From the NCBI GenBank assembly GCA_022885665.1, contig JAGQDJ010000200.1:1-64000 (forward strand): a stretch of 64,000 nt of DNA, read 5' to 3'. The stretch is from Triops longicaudatus. Lineage: Eukaryota > Arthropoda > Branchiopoda > Notostraca > Triopsidae. Position 1 is the stretch's first letter. Every line of letters begins with the position of its first letter. The position numbers and the translations under genes were made by a program. The notes beneath the pieces are model-generated. The model searched no databases. It saw nothing but the letters and a program-made list of their open reading frames with translations, and had not been told where the DNA came from. Of this stretch, positions 44,801 through 58,644 are shown piece by piece.

Positions 44801-47800
44801 TCCAAATCAGGGATCTAGATCCCCCCCATAGGTGGCTCATTTGTTGGCGCGTTTAACCCCCTCTTTTATCGACACAGCTCAAGTCATTAGTCACCTTGGT
44901 TGAGAAAAATACCGGTTTTTTCACCAGGAAACCTTTCTTGTTAGCTGACTTTCATGGTGTCTGATAGGTTCTTTCTACATTTTTTAAAATCTGTTTTCTC
45001 AGGGCTAGCACTGTCTTGTGAAAAAGAACAATTTTATCGCTTTGATCTTGGAATAATAACAAGCTTCCCTCCTTTGCCTTTATTTTTCATACAATCCTAG
45101 GTCGGGTATGTCAATTTTACGTGGAAATCGGGCGACAAAAAATATTACTATCACTTTGACCGGCTCCAGTCTTTTAACGAGGAAATTCTTCCACCGCCGC
45201 ATATCACAGTGGAAACCAAAGGCCGGGTTCCCCGCAAACCCAAAGGTAATGCGGACATATCTGTTTTACTTGCACACACCAAAATGTATTATTTAAGTTT
45301 AACTGTAATTCATTAATCGGTTGTCGTACTTCATAGAAGGAAAAATGAATACTTGCTGAAATTTATAGATACATTTCACAGGCCCTGTACAAAGTCACGA
45401 AACCAACATAACACTAAAAGTACATGTTACAGCACATTAATCATTTTTATGGCTCTTCAAGTGCTACTCCTATATTCTCCTAGAAATCATCCGTGACAGA
45501 CTGTTGACGTGACGTGCTGAAACACGTTAAAATTCAATTTCTGGTGTGCGCTTTCCACTGGCGTCATGCTGTCTCGAATTTCAGCTACACAGAATGGAAA
45601 CGATCGTCAAATCCCTTCTCCACTGAGGAATGCGAAAAACTGCAATAGATAGACTCGATACTTTTTATTGCAGTGAGGTTGCAACAATAGAACGTTAAGA
45701 TAAATTTTCTGTAGTGATTGAAGCTACAGCGAATCTTGTTACAACGAATTTTTGCAATTGTGGAGAAATTGAAATTTTGCTTGGTTATACAAATTCGCAA
45801 AAAAAGTGTGATATAAGGAATTTTGGATACATCGAACAGAAAACAGGAGGTTCGTTAGAGAAAGAATTATACGGAAGTTCCTTCGGGTGTTTTGCCCAAT
45901 TTAAATAGTTCAGTGTGGATTCGTGACTTCGTAAGCTCATTTTCACTGTAAGGATTCATTGTTCCAGCCAGCATGAAACAATAGCTTTTGAAATATAAAT
46001 CTAGTGTTAATTAGTAAGCTTACGTAGTAATCGTATATCCCCCTTAAGCCGTGTTTCCATCGTACACATCTCTCACGGGTCAGCGTACCAAAATGACGCA
46101 AATTAACGTTAGCCCGCGTTCCAACCGAATAACGTGAGTTAAATATCGGGTACGGAATCAAATTACTCAGACTGTTTCTACTGCCGTTCTCAAAAGCTAA
46201 TGTTTCAAATTGACACTAACATGCGGTTTCACAGCTCTAACCTGGTTTACAATCGGGGCTAAGAATCGAGTTATTTAACCACCCTCCCCAGCAGGGCTAA
46301 CGTTCTCGGCTGTCTGTTAGAATGAAGTCATTTGTATTATTTGAACTACGCATCATTTGAACGCACGTTTGCGTAACCAGTTTTCCTTAAACAGTGGAAG
46401 CACAGCTTAAGGGGCACTTACAGTGGCGTCTTACTACACTTTATGATAATTATCTTCTTAAAAACGCTTTAATTTACAATTGCTGTATTTTTCTTACATT
46501 ATCATTATTATTAGTCTACAATTATGCAGATACATCTATTCGGAGCCAATTTGTGTTTTTCTATCGTTCAATCATTATTATTTCTGTTTAATATTGTAAT
46601 TCCTATTATAATAACTGTAATTTTTAATTTAGTGGCCAGCATAGGTTTTCTCGTATTACGAGAGTGGTAATTCCGTGTCGTTAATTATTAAATTGCTATG
46701 CTAATTCGCGACTAGAAAACTAAATATTATTATTAATTAATTAATCGTAAATTATTATTAATTTGATTACTGTTAGAGTATTATAATCTTATTAAATGTG
46801 TTATAGCTAAGTATCCACTATGACTACAATTTATATGGGTTTCCGTATTGTACAGTGTTCAGTGTACTGTTGCCATGCTCTGGAAACGTGAGTGGGATCG
46901 CGTCCTTCAGTATCGGCTTGCTGATCGAGTCCCGTAAAGGCAAACCCTTGCCCGGTACTCCACTCCGCCTCCGACTCCGCAAGGAATGCGCTCCCAGAGG
47001 TGAGGCTACGGCTACAGGCTCCTCCGCCCCCTTTCGGGCTGCTAGCCTGGCTTCCTCACACGCCCATGCTTCTTACAGCGGCTACGAAGCCTTTCACGGC
47101 CATCGCATGGTGCAGGACGCGCGTCACCACGGTGAGAGTTTCTCCCGCCTGCACCTTCTTCTTCTTTTCTTCCAAACACCATTGACGCTACCTCACCCTA
47201 CACTGTCGCTACTTTCCTATCGCTTCGAAAAACGCTTTACAATTAACCCTCACCCCCCGGAGAAGAGCTTGCTAAGTTTAACTAACCCTTAAATGACCTA
47301 AAACAATAAAATAACACAAAGTAGACATAGAAGTTAGAGCAGAGTAGTAAAGCGTTCTCATGTTTTCGCGGCCGCGTTTTCTAGGACCTGATCCGGAATG
47401 CGATAAGAAATGTGCCAATGGTGGCTGGTGCAATCACGAAAAGATTTGCCAGTGCCGAGAAGGCTACATGGGTCAGCATTGTCGAACGGCATTGTGCTAC
47501 CCGCAGTGCATGAACGGGGGTAGCTGTACTTCTCCTGGTCTGTGCAGCTGTCCGCCAGGATACCAAGGCCGCCACTGCGAAGGTGGTAAGTTCTACCGTT
47601 CCAGCGAACATGCTAATCCAGTTTAGAGTATGCAAACAACCGATTATTTAACTTTACGACTGCTCAAGTTCTTTTAGGTACAAGTAAAGTCAGGTAAAGT
47701 AAGTACAAGTAAACACACGTAATACGGATGTGTAATTTGGATGTTGTAGCCTTGTAGACCTGTATTATTATTTTCGTGTGGCAGGTATACTGGCATAGGA

Positions 47801-50017
47801 ATGCACAACGTTTTAATTGTTACAAGGGTTAATTCCACGTTATACTTGCGATACCGCCTTCTAAGCTTATTCTAACTTCGTATAAATTCAAATCTGGTTC
47901 ATGTTACTCAAAATTATCCCATGGTAGTTTAACTTTCAGGTTAAAAGGAGACTTACCCATAGTTTTGCTCTCGTTCACACTATACATTGACCTGGCTAAT
48001 ATAGCAGAGCTACAGTCATCTAGCGGACATCTTTTAAACCTGGCAATTTTCCTCCAACCTTTTAAGGATGATACCGAATTAGGTTCGCCAATTCGTAATT
48101 TTAAATAGCGTGCGGTTTAATTTTATTGACCTCCGATAAATCCCGTAACACGGTCAAGGTACGATTTGGTCCAGTTCCGAATCAACACCACTACTATCTT
48201 TCAAAAATCTTCTTACAATAAAAAGAATTCATTGATATAATTAAAAATTCTTGTATTGCTTAATTACAGAACACAGAATTCAGAATATATTCTAACGTAT
48301 CATAGAAATATTAACACTGTTCACTAAAACCAAGCTGAATCTGACCCGGTCAGCGCACATGTTCTTTCTTATCACTCTTCCTTTTTTGACGTATACAACA
48401 TCATAATAAAAGAGTAGTTCCGAGTCCCACGCTGAAGGGCTTATGTTAATTCAGTTAGACACGTTCAGAGACCCAAATCGCTGTTCGACAGCCGACCTTA
48501 ATAACTTGCGAGAGGGTTTGGTAAAAGGGAGCTTGTTCGGCCTTGTTAGTTATGGCCGTGTCATGATGCTCAAGTTCATCGTCACGAAATTGACGGATGA
48601 CGTCAAGTAGTTCAGCGTTCGCAGCCTGATCGACCATTAACTCCCGGATTTGGTTGTTATAATGTTCCGTAATCACTGATTCGACAGCAGCCGTACAAGC
48701 CATTGCTGCTTCTGGACCCATCAAGGCTGTGCCTGTAATGACATGACCCTTGTTTAGCTACTCGGAACTTTTTTTTTATTTTCTTAAAATATATGCATTT
48801 TGCACAAAGAAGAGAATTCAGTAATATTATATACCCGCTCCTAGTAAGTAACCGGCCACGTTCCAAACAGGCATTAGGGCTGTGGGTCGCACACGATACT
48901 TGGGCAACAGCTCGTCGAATTTGCGTTTATGTTCTTTTTCTTGGTCCCACATGTGTTGAATCAAAGGTCCTACGCTGGTGTTGCCCAAAATGGCCATTTG
49001 GCCAGCGTAAATACGGTTGGCGCCCAGTTCGCCAGCGTGATCTACACGCAAAGCACGGTCCCGGATTTCGTGATTAACCGAGTCCGCACTTAACGTTGGA
49101 CGTTTGGTGGAAAATTGGCGACATCGATGAATGAATGGCAGCGGCGGACGATACGTCATGTTCCTCAATCTGACACAAGAACACAATATATCAGCTATCA
49201 AACATAAACTAGTACTCGTTCGGAATCATCCTTAAAGGAACGCAAAAGTGAACGCGACGTTCAGTAATTATGCGTCAAGATGACGTTGCTTAAAACATGA
49301 CAATATTTTCAGCATTATGTCTCTTATTTTTCTGGAGTTTGGTAACTTTCTTATTGAACATCTTAAGTATTAAATTATATAAGGTAACGTTAATAAAACA
49401 GCGTGTTCAGTAAGAAAAAAAATATTATGATTTGTGTTAAATGTAAAAGGAAAATGAATTAAAGCTATTTTCTAGAGTTTCATTACATGAAATAATTAGA
49501 CTGTGAATTATTTTCTTTTCGTAGGAATCTGTAAAGACGCGTGCCTAAATGGAGGAAAATGTATCCAGAAAGATATTTGTGACTGCCCTAAGGGTTATTA
49601 TGGCCTGCGTTGTGAATATAGTAACTTTTCATATATTTCCCTCGTAAACGATTTTAAATTTGCTTTTTGCTAGCCAAATGTGTGATTCCTTGTGTGAACG
49701 GTGGGCGGTGTCGTGGAGTGAACAAGTGTCGGTGCCCTAAGGGCTTTAAAGGGGATCATTGCGAAGTGGCTCCCCCAGGACGTAATATCTCGCAACGTCA
49801 TCTATGTCCAGTGAAACCATGTCGCAATGGTAAGTTTATACTCAGCTTGCAAAATTAATAAATGATTTTATTCTATAAATAATTGGGGGAAAAGGAAAAT
49901 ACTGAAAAACTTGATTAAGGTTAAAAATAGAAGTAATTGAAATATTTTTGTTTTTAAGGTTCGAAACGCGGAAACCATACGGCCATGCCCACTAAACCGA
50001 GGAAAATCTGGGTTTAA
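41832..50017 (+). CDS. WIF1: Wnt inhibitory factor 1 / Shifted (secreted WIF-domain and EGF-repeat protein)
   Basis: Eight exons join in phase to 436 aa: 41832-42243, 44341-44438, 45101-45245, 46856-46999, 47385-47585, 49525-49620, 49674-49829, 49959-50017. A signal peptide with a long leucine core (17-33) opens the protein. A linker rich in Thr, Ser, His and Arg follows, including twelve consecutive Thr. The WIF lipid-binding domain runs from about 124 to 258 (LSLWIDQQQVKMFSG to LRLRLRKEC). Four EGF-like repeats with the CxNGGxC pattern fill about 269-400, and the protein ends in a short basic tail. Vertebrate WIF1 binds Wnt ligands; fly Shifted instead helps Hedgehog spread through binding to heparan sulfate proteoglycans. 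Which role applies here cannot be told. A fifth EGF repeat is only begun (CPVKPCRNG) before the stop. Intron 5 contains the antisense COQ7 gene. Confidence 0.95.
45715..45880. mobile_element. Possible decayed copy of the TTCGTTATAACGAA family (copy D)
   Basis: The stretch starts with TGAAGCTACAGCGAATCTTG and contains CTTGTTACAACGAATTTT and GGTTCGTTAGAG, resembling the terminal and internal motifs of the copies at 8.6-9.5 and 54.8 kb. It lies in WIF1 intron 3. Boundaries are approximate and the match is weaker than for the other copies. Confidence 0.35.
48455..49201 (-). CDS. COQ7: 5-demethoxyubiquinone hydroxylase (COQ7/CLK-1), nested in WIF1 intron 5
   Basis: Two exons on the minus strand, 49201-48835 and 48732-48455, join in phase to 214 aa (human protein 217). 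A basic N-terminal presequence targets mitochondria. The ferritin-like di-iron fold carries its ligands: Glu58 (DHAGELGANRIYAGQ), Glu88 and His91 (ExxH in WDQEKEH), Glu140 (CTAAVES), Glu175 and His178 (ExxH in DDELEHH). The enzyme adds the penultimate ring hydroxyl in ubiquinone synthesis at the inner mitochondrial membrane, with COQ9 as lipid-presenting partner. Nothing is missing, so the gene looks functional. The 102-bp intron splits the Gly of LGAGTAL. The start at 49201 fits the family length; an internal Met at residue 15 is the alternative. The gene is wholly inside a 1.9-kb intron of WIF1 on the opposite strand. Confidence 0.97.
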
Positions 50018-50758
50018 TTCCATCACCGTCATTTCAAATACTTTAGTGCCAAACACAATGAAAAAACTAGGAAGTGAAAAAAGGAAAGACTACGTCGCGA
50101 CAAGACAACTAATGAAGAAAGTCGCTTTTGTGATATTGGTGTTGGATAAAGGTTAAAATGCTCTAGATTCAAAGTTCTTTGTAATTTATACAGGATGCGA
50201 ACAGATGCAAGTGTATAATGTGAACGCGGAGGTTGTAAGATGATTTTATTGTCAATGTGGTAGCTTTTTTCTGCTGTTTTTGTTTTCAGGCGTACTAAAA
50301 AAGGGCGCTGTAGGTTTTAGATTATCTTGAAGATATCCGAGGGAATACTCCCTATAAAATGTCTTAGAAAAACTTCTTCCAAATAGGAAAATATGATATT
50401 CATGCTGCAAAACGAATCCTTAACATCTGTCTAATAATAAAACTCAAAGTTCATTATGCCGTTGGTCTACGTTAATTTAATTGTGTTGATAAACCATTAA
50501 ACCGTAACGGTAAGTAGTACGCAGAAATGTTATTGGCCAGATACTTTTTAAGAAGTCCTGTCTTATCACACAAAAAAATATAACTTAATACATAACTTAC
50601 CAACTGACAAGGGAAGAACACATCTAACATAACACTGAGGTAAAACTTCTGGAGAGGACCAAAATATAAACGTTCTCTAGCGCCACAGGGTGGATTGTAC
50701 TACAAGTTTGTTAGATGGTATGTTTCATTTTTACTCTTGTTTTCTTTATAGACATACA
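50018..50758. other. WIF1 3' flank
   Basis: The stretch contains the WIF1 3' UTR; the first clear AATAAA in sense is at 50436-50441. No ORF or RNA gene is seen before the tRNA. Confidence 0.5.
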
Positions 50759-50840
50759 GCAGTCGTGGCCGAGTGGTTAAGGCGTCTGACTCGAAATCAG
50801 ATTCCCTCTGGGAGCGTAGGTTCGAATCCTACCGGCTGCG
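50759..50840 (+). tRNA. tRNA-Ser (CGA)
   Basis: An 82-nt class II tRNA with a long variable arm and no intron. The acceptor stem GCAGTCG pairs with CGGCTGC, followed by discriminator G. The A box is in TGGCCGAGTGG, the anticodon CGA is at 50792-50794, the variable arm is TTCCCTCTGGGAGC, and the B box is GGTTCGAATCC. A TTTTTT terminator lies at 50843-50848. Confidence 0.97.
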
Positions 50841-52243
50841 AATTTTTTCTGTAACTGAAGATTATTAATTTTTCGATTATTTCCGCTTCATCTTATTTTA
50901 TATTTACATGCTACCTCATTTTTTCACAGGATACACTCGGAACTGGACAAAAGAACTTTTAAATTAAATGAATAAAACTTAGACCAAAGTCGCCTTACGT
51001 TACAATACACTGCATGTAACTAGACTTTAAGCTCAGTGCGAATACAAAGAGGAGTATTAAAATAGTCAATATTTAATTAAGTGGAATCCACCGTATTTTT
51101 TTACAAAGACCTTTATATCCTACGAAGAACTAAATCTGTGATATACTCTTTGCTTTCCGTGTCTGTATCAACTTGGACAGAGTTTCGTGAGGTGTTAGTT
51201 AACCGCTTAGGGTTCGCGTGTTGGCGAGTCGTACCTATAAGATCATAGTAGAAGCGGAAAAAGTCGAGAAAAAAAGAGCAAGTCCTCCAACGAAAACTGG
51301 AGGAAAAAGCCGCTATGTTGGAGTTATCAAAACGCAAACGCGGGACAAAACATGCTTGGATTCAAACTCTAATCAATAAAGCCAAGGACTTGAGCCGAAT
51401 CCAAGCTGCCATGTCTACTCGGTTCGCCTTCCCTGGCGTTGGGTTCGCCCGACGCGCAGCTTCCACTGCGCTATGCCAGAAGCGCCGGGGCTCGGACTGC
51501 TAATAGCCGTCGACCGGCACAGGCAGAGCTGAGAACCTCGCTAGTTAACTGCATAGCTATTCTCAAACTTCCTCGCCGTATTTTTCCGCATACTAGCAAA
51601 AGGAAACCCCCTTACACTGGGAATTGATTGAAGTTATTCTTAGCAGTTACAACCCAAGCAGTGATATCCGTTTTATTTAATCAACTTAGCTTTATGTTTC
51701 TGGAAGGTGATTACCGGTCAATAAACCTGCGTTAGTGCGAGCTGTTGTGTGCATATCTTTGTGCCAACCCAGTGATGTACACTCTTCCGAGTGACTAAAA
51801 ATAACCTTTCCAAGGAGCCGGTGCTTGATTTGACGCCTTTTTATAACAAGACAAGGCAAGCTGTAATGTATTCCTACCTTTTTGTTGTGTCCAAAGACAA
51901 ATTACTGTGAAAACTCTGCGCATGAAAAAAGGCAAGAAAAGCTAACTCGTAAACTTCGTTCCGTGACACAGGGCAAAAGGAGGCGGTTCAGACTTCCGCC
52001 AAGTTTCACGCAGGAACCCGTTGATTTGGCCCTAATGACATGATGTGATTACACGCTTTGCAAGCTTTTTACCAAAATTTAAAAACCCTAGCCAAAGCCC
52101 AGTTTTTTCGACTCAAGCTCTTCGATTTTACACATACAATAGCCACCTTGTTTTAGCCCTAGTCCATTTGTCGCTAAGCAACTCCGATCAAGCTTACGGT
52201 GCCAATAAGCAAAGTGTTCATCCAAATTCACAAATACACAATC
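50841..52243. other. Gap between tRNA-Ser and the alpha2/delta gene
   Basis: No supported gene. A minus-strand open segment (51234-51113) follows a pyrimidine-rich acceptor and ends in TAA, but no partner exon was found. The promoter and 5' UTR of the alpha2/delta gene must lie in the right half; no TATA box is evident. Confidence 0.4.
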
Positions 52244-55200
52244 ATGTTTTCCTGGAAAAATGTGATTCTTATGGGACTCTTGTTCGTGTGTTACATTCCG
52301 TCGTGTCGGATGCGAATGGATAATGATATCATACCCCACAAAGAGTAAGTCTACGGCTTTTGTATGTTTTCATTTTGTCTTTTTTTTTCTTCTCTGGAAA
52401 TCTAAACATTTTGAGAGTTTTTCTGTTGAAGTTTTCTCCCTCTATGTTTATGCTTTCCTTTTTACTATTTTGCTCTTTTCTTGTTTTTGACGAATTTTCC
52501 TACATGATTTACTTAATTCATGTTGTTTCAACAAGTGAGATTAATTTTGTACCCGAGGACATGTTTCAAACTAAACGTTTCTTTCCAAATAGAGTCGCAA
52601 ACTGGGCAATGAAGTTCGGAGTGCAAATGTGGGAAATTGGCAAACAGACAACGCGGTCAAGCGATATACAAGAGGTAAAAACAAATTGATAATTCGATTA
52701 ACGAAGGAGAGTGTGCGTTATAATGGTTATTGAGTTAACGCAAAGCATTCGAAGCGTAACGCAGGAATTGTACGTTCTGGAAGAATGGATTTCTGTCGTT
52801 TTTATTTGATCGAAAAATTGACGTGAATAGTTGGTGTGATCAAATTTCAGGGCTTATTTTAAACGAAAAAAAAAATCGAGAAAAAGCAAGCGGCTTTGCT
52901 TCTAGCCTGCCACATTTCATCCCTCAGTTCACCTCGAAATTTTTCCGGTCTCCATCCCATCTGTCAGATCAAGCCTGTTATCGACATCTCTGCATCGACC
53001 ATGGATTCTCAGCTTCCTCCTATGCGCTTTCAGTAATCCTTCCCAAAAAACTTTCTTTACAGCAATCGACAACAACAAGAAAAACCGGATAGTGTAAAAG
53101 AGCGTAGTCCTATATAATTAAGTACATCAATATCTGGGGATATGTTTGCATTACGTTGTCATGACATACATTTGATTACGACACCTCGGCTTACGCGAGG
53201 GAATTCCCTTGGCGCTAACCTTCCTCATGAGCACGCAGTGCACGTAAAGTCACATGGAATCAAAAACTCAACAGTTAGATGTTAGTATCTAATTTCTAAA
53301 TAGCCAATTCGGCTAACGAAGCTTGAAATATTGATTTTCCGCACATATTCCATGAATAAACCATTGTAAAAATTAAATAAATAATACGAGAGCTATTAAT
53401 GGAATGGAGATTATGGAAAATATTAGGAAAGTTGTGGAAGGTAGTAATAATGGACTAAAACTCCCCGGGCAGGAATTCTGTGAAATCAAACGAAGTTACT
53501 GGTCTGCTCTAGCTTTCGCACAAGATGGCTTCCAGGCTTGGAAAGGGGCGAAAGAAGGCTGTTGACAATAGAGCCCGCGCTACATTTTCCTCCAATCGAT
53601 AGCAGCATCAAGCTTGTAGAACCCAGCTTGCCGACAATGAGTCCTCTTCGAATGTTCTCTTGATTTTCTTGGAGAGGAGAAAAGCACTATATCTTGTGTC
53701 CCTCGCAACCAGGGAAACCTCAAAGCTTAACAACGAACCAACTTCATTTCCACGAGACTAACAGAAGAAATAAACGAAAAGGATCAATTCAGATGCAGTA
53801 AGGATATCAGTGAAATTCGATTACAGAGATCAAACCGCGGACAAGAATGATGAAATATCATTATTCATCTCTGATATATCCATTTTTCTTCCCCGAATCA
53901 CATAGAGCCGCCTTGTCGAATACGTAAACACTTCTTTAGATATTCTGAAGGCATTCTTTCCGATGGTTACAGATTTTCTCTTCTTGTAGACAACGTTCTT
54001 TTCTTGGCCTCTTCCGTGACATTTGTTTAAATTTAACTTTGAAAATTGCGCTTTTAAATTGAAAATTGAAAATTTAACTTAGGAAACTTTACGGGGAAAA
54101 CTATTTAGCAAAAATAAATAAATAAAAAAAAATAAAAAAATAAGATGAAAATGCTTAAAATCAAACCATTGAAGCAATTGCACAACACAACATAACTAAA
54201 CATAAGTTTCCTTTAAAAAAAAATACTTGTTTTTGACTCTAGGATTCACTATCTTGAATTCTCCTCTCATCTTTCAATAAACTGTCTAAATCACCTCATT
54301 AATAATAAACAAGATCGGTGGGAACTCCGCCAGCAATTGGACCATTAATGGCGCTCGGCACACTTGTGAGCATAAGCTTTGCTCTCAAACGCCTCACGCG
54401 CAGTAATGTTTACATACAAGTCGAAACTTGCATGCAAACATAAGTTAAACATGCGAGTGTTCAAACAAAAAAGTGGTACACCTGCGTGAGCTTATGGTAC
54501 GAGAAATTTCTTATGTCTATAACGAATAGCCGTGAAAGGGGAATTTCACACCACGTGACTTCCGGGATAACTTTATCGCTGGGCAACTTTATTAGCTCAA
54601 TTTTATTATTGGACAGGTCGGGCTGACGTTATTCCTTACATTTTATTTCTGGCACCATAAATATTTTGCCTCTGACATTTTCAAGAGCTACTCAGGTACA
54701 CTTGCTACTAATATCTTGTGAGAAGGGTGTTGCGAAGTGTTTAATCACTCAATACAATAGAATCTCCTTATAAAGAATTTCCTGAAACAGAAAACGTGTA
54801 GTATGCGATATCCGTTGTATCACTCTTTTTACGTTTATATAACTCTGGACTTATATAACCTTTCTATAGCTAAAAATAGGTTAGAAAATGATTCGCTATA
54901 ACGAAATTTGACTGGATTTCTACCACAGTCTACAAGCACACAACAAGTTTAATCATACTTTCAGTAAATGTTATAGCTTTTCTATGTTTCTTTCGAACGA
55001 TTTTAGAATGCTAACTGGTACAAAGAGAGTAGTGTGAACATGGGGTAAATTTGTAAGGTCATTGGAGTTCCTGGTTGAATTTCGAAGAAAAAAAAGAGTG
55101 AAAAAAAGTATCAAAAGAACATCGTTACGAAGTCATGCAATGTGAACTAGTAAAAAATTGCCGTAGAAGTGATAAAGTGCGTCGGTATAACTGCAGATAT

Positions 55201-58200
55201 ATTTATTTATTTATTATTTTTTTTGGGGGGTGGGGGTAGCGCTGTAGGAGCCACGGCAAAAAAGGGACGCAGAGGGAATATTGCGTTGTTTAATTCCTTT
55301 ATACATCGAGAAGAAATGACCCCTCGCGACAAAATTGTAGGCGACGATGACAAAAGGGACCGAACATAAAACGTGGATTGTGGTGCTGGAAAAAGTGTTA
55401 TCTGGAACGTTCTTCTTTTCTGCCAGCAGTCTTTCTTGTTGACCAAGTACTTGGCGTGCTACATTGCCAGTAGCTTCGGATTGCTCCCGAGTGCTACAGT
55501 AGTAAACTCAAGTTTCTCCGGGCACATTTTCTTGATCGTATGCTGCATTTGATGCGCGACGCTGTGCGGCAGCAAGATCAATAGGTCACATTGTCAGCCT
55601 TTGCCTTACAGGATGAAGAAAAACATCGTTGAGTATTGCCTCATCCATATTCTCACACTCTTGTTACCCTTCTGCTGACCTTTTCATTCCTTGACCAAAA
55701 GTTCGACAGAAATTACTAGTACCATCTTTTTCATACCATTGCTGCAATGAACCTAAGATAAAAATAATAATCTAAGTCTAGTAATGTGTTCTACAAGGAA
55801 AATAAATTAACCAGTTTTAGGACAATCGTGGTAGAAAGAGTGTGAGACATGGAGTGCAAAAGTGTTTTGAACGTTTTCTTGGGTAAATTCTCGTCAAACT
55901 ACGTCATATTGTAGGGTTCATGGAAATCAAGGCAAATAACAAGACAAGAATGAAAAAATAGTAGCAGAGGACATTCTGGTTACCACCCTCTGGTCTTCAC
56001 TACGCTTAGAATGGAAAATGAAACGTACATAGTAATGTGAACACGGAGCCTACGCGTACAGGTTCTCACGAGCATGTCGTGCACAATTCACGTTCTGTCT
56101 CGTAGTTTTTCCCGTGGCCGACCAACAGCCAAATTGCGTGACCATGCATTGTGAGGTGACTTATCGCAAGTTCGGATAATGATGTGTTTTCAGTCGAGTT
56201 TTTTTGTTTTATCACAACAAAACCATTACATGGGTAATTGAAACGCCTTTCGCGACAAGATGCGCATAATAAGAACATCGGAAGAATTCAAATGACGATT
56301 CTTGATACATTTCTTAAATCGGATCAAATGGTACTATACATTAAAGCATAGCGCCCAACAATAAAATTAGCTTAACATATCTTTGTGATAATTTCGTCAA
56401 GTTTCGTGAACATAAAAAGCTTTATAGATAGGCAAAGCCTCGGATATCCTTACCGGAATACAGCGAACTAAAAGGCAAAATTGGCTCTAAACAAATTTTA
56501 GTTGAGTTAATAAAACTTTGCCCTTAATTCCCCCCTAACGTCGAATTTAACCATGTACAATTTATAAATTCATTCATTCATACTTAAGAATTCATTCATA
56601 CAATGTCACTTGTGTTATGCAAATGAATGAACTAAAACTTTTTTCTCTTTTTAGCGATATGAAAGAGACGCTACTGTGGAGAAAGTTGATGGTTTGCAGA
56701 TGGTACGCCAGATGGCTGAAGACGTTGAAAATATGATGGCGCACAAAATGGAGGCTGTGAAGGTAAATATTCAAATTAATTCACACAAACCTACTCTAAC
56801 TCATTAAGAAGACTGACGATAGAAAGAAAGGAAAACACAGTTCGGAAGATTCACGGAAATGTATTTGTGCTCCACGTGGCTAAGTTACAGTTGAGAAAAC
56901 AACTTGCTTAAATTTGCATTTGAATCTAACAGGCTAGAAGGCGTGATGTTTATCAACAGCTTCATTCTCTCGTGAAGCTTTTACGATAAATGATAGTACG
57001 CGTGGTTTCGCTATTGGCCCCCTTGGGGGTAGAAATGGTTCCACGTTTCCGTCTCGCATAGTAGGCAACATAGGCTTTGGCTACGCTATGCGCAGCGTTC
57101 CAACGAGCACCTCTTGAAGGAATGAGGAAGCCTGTTATTTCTGCCGACTGGATCCTAAGTTTTTGAACAGAGCTCGCAGCAGACAGCGACTATTGATTTC
57201 TTATGCAAAGACGTTCACCCTTTAATTTTACTCTTCTCACCCTTTTTCACTTGTCGGCAACAAACTTGGCTTTCATAACGTTTTTCTTTTTCGTTCCGTA
57301 TTTATCACAATAAGACCATACGCCCCGCGTGACATTTACATCGACCTAGGATGATAAAAGTGTTTAGCTATATGGTGTCGACTATTTTGGAATATTATTG
57401 CCTTATTTTTGCTAAAAAAACAATTCTAACTTTTGGTTATTTCCACAGCGCATTATGGACGTCGCTGAACACGCTTCCATCGCCCATCAGTATGATCCAA
57501 ACTTGAGACTGGAATATTACAATGCCAAACGCTTGAATCGTTACTCGGAGAACGGCAATAGTGGAATCACCAGCGATTACCCCAAAGCCTTGCCGGATCT
57601 TACGCTCACGCCCAGCCATCATTTCGGAAATATTGCTGTCAACTTCAGCCTAAGCTCCGTTCACGTGCCCACTAACGTCTACGACGGAGGTGAAGCTTTT
57701 ATACACTATTCGATCGCATGTGTGGAAGATTAGGTGTGAAAAAGTGTCGTATTTATACTACCTGACACGTTTGCAGAAATCTGTTGAGTCGACCACGAAT
57801 GGATTTCCCGAGGCTTAACGCTGCAAGTCCCAGGAGCTTAGAAGCAACGGTGAAAGCAGGCTCGAAGGTGGAGGTATCAGAAATCTTCTGCTGACGTTAA
57901 GCTCCGTAATTAGGCTGCTAGCAACTAATGATCGAACGCTCTTAAACGTATTAGACGTTGGTTGTAAAGAGCAGCGGTGAGCTTTTAGTCATTCGCATTG
58001 TTGCAGGAAAGCCGTCCGTTTTGCCCATTAACGCAGTCCATTGTGTTACGGTAAAGCGCATTTGATGAACTTTAAAGTGAATATTGGCTAGTTTAGGGAT
58101 AGCGTATTATATTTAAGAGAAGAATACCGTACTTGTGAGAGAGAATGGAAGTAATTACTACAAAAAACTCCCTTCTGAGTTAGGTGCCGCTTGTCTTGAG

Positions 58201-58610
58201 AGTCTTGACGAATTTTCGGAATTTCGGTTCAAACAAAAGGACACTAGAATGTGAAGAAAGGCAATATTGTTCTTCAAGAGCTGTTAATTTACGAGAGCCA
58301 CCGCCTCACGTACCCCAAACTTACTTCCTGTGGTAAATAAAACTATTTAAGGCACCGGTATACACCAAACTCGCATAGCATTGGAGATTGTCGGAGGTCA
58401 TACCATAAAATTGCAATAATACCGCAATCTCAGAAACCTTTCCAATAGTAATGTTACGCGCAACGCTATCTATTGTACTAGTTTGAGTTTTTCTTAAAAA
58501 GACTTAACTAAATTCGAAAACTATACTTGAACTTTGGTGCCTTTCTAATGCCATATCTAGTGGCTGGGAGAGTAAAAAGCAATAATATCTTTCCGGTTCG
58601 CTAAAGTGAG

Positions 58611-58644
<34 letters not shown>

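Noticed and set aside
51113..51234. Minus-strand open segment after a long pyrimidine tract and TATAG acceptor, ending in TAA
   Set aside because: It looks like a terminal exon of about 39 codons, but no upstream exon on that strand was found in the next kilobases and the peptide is not recognisable.
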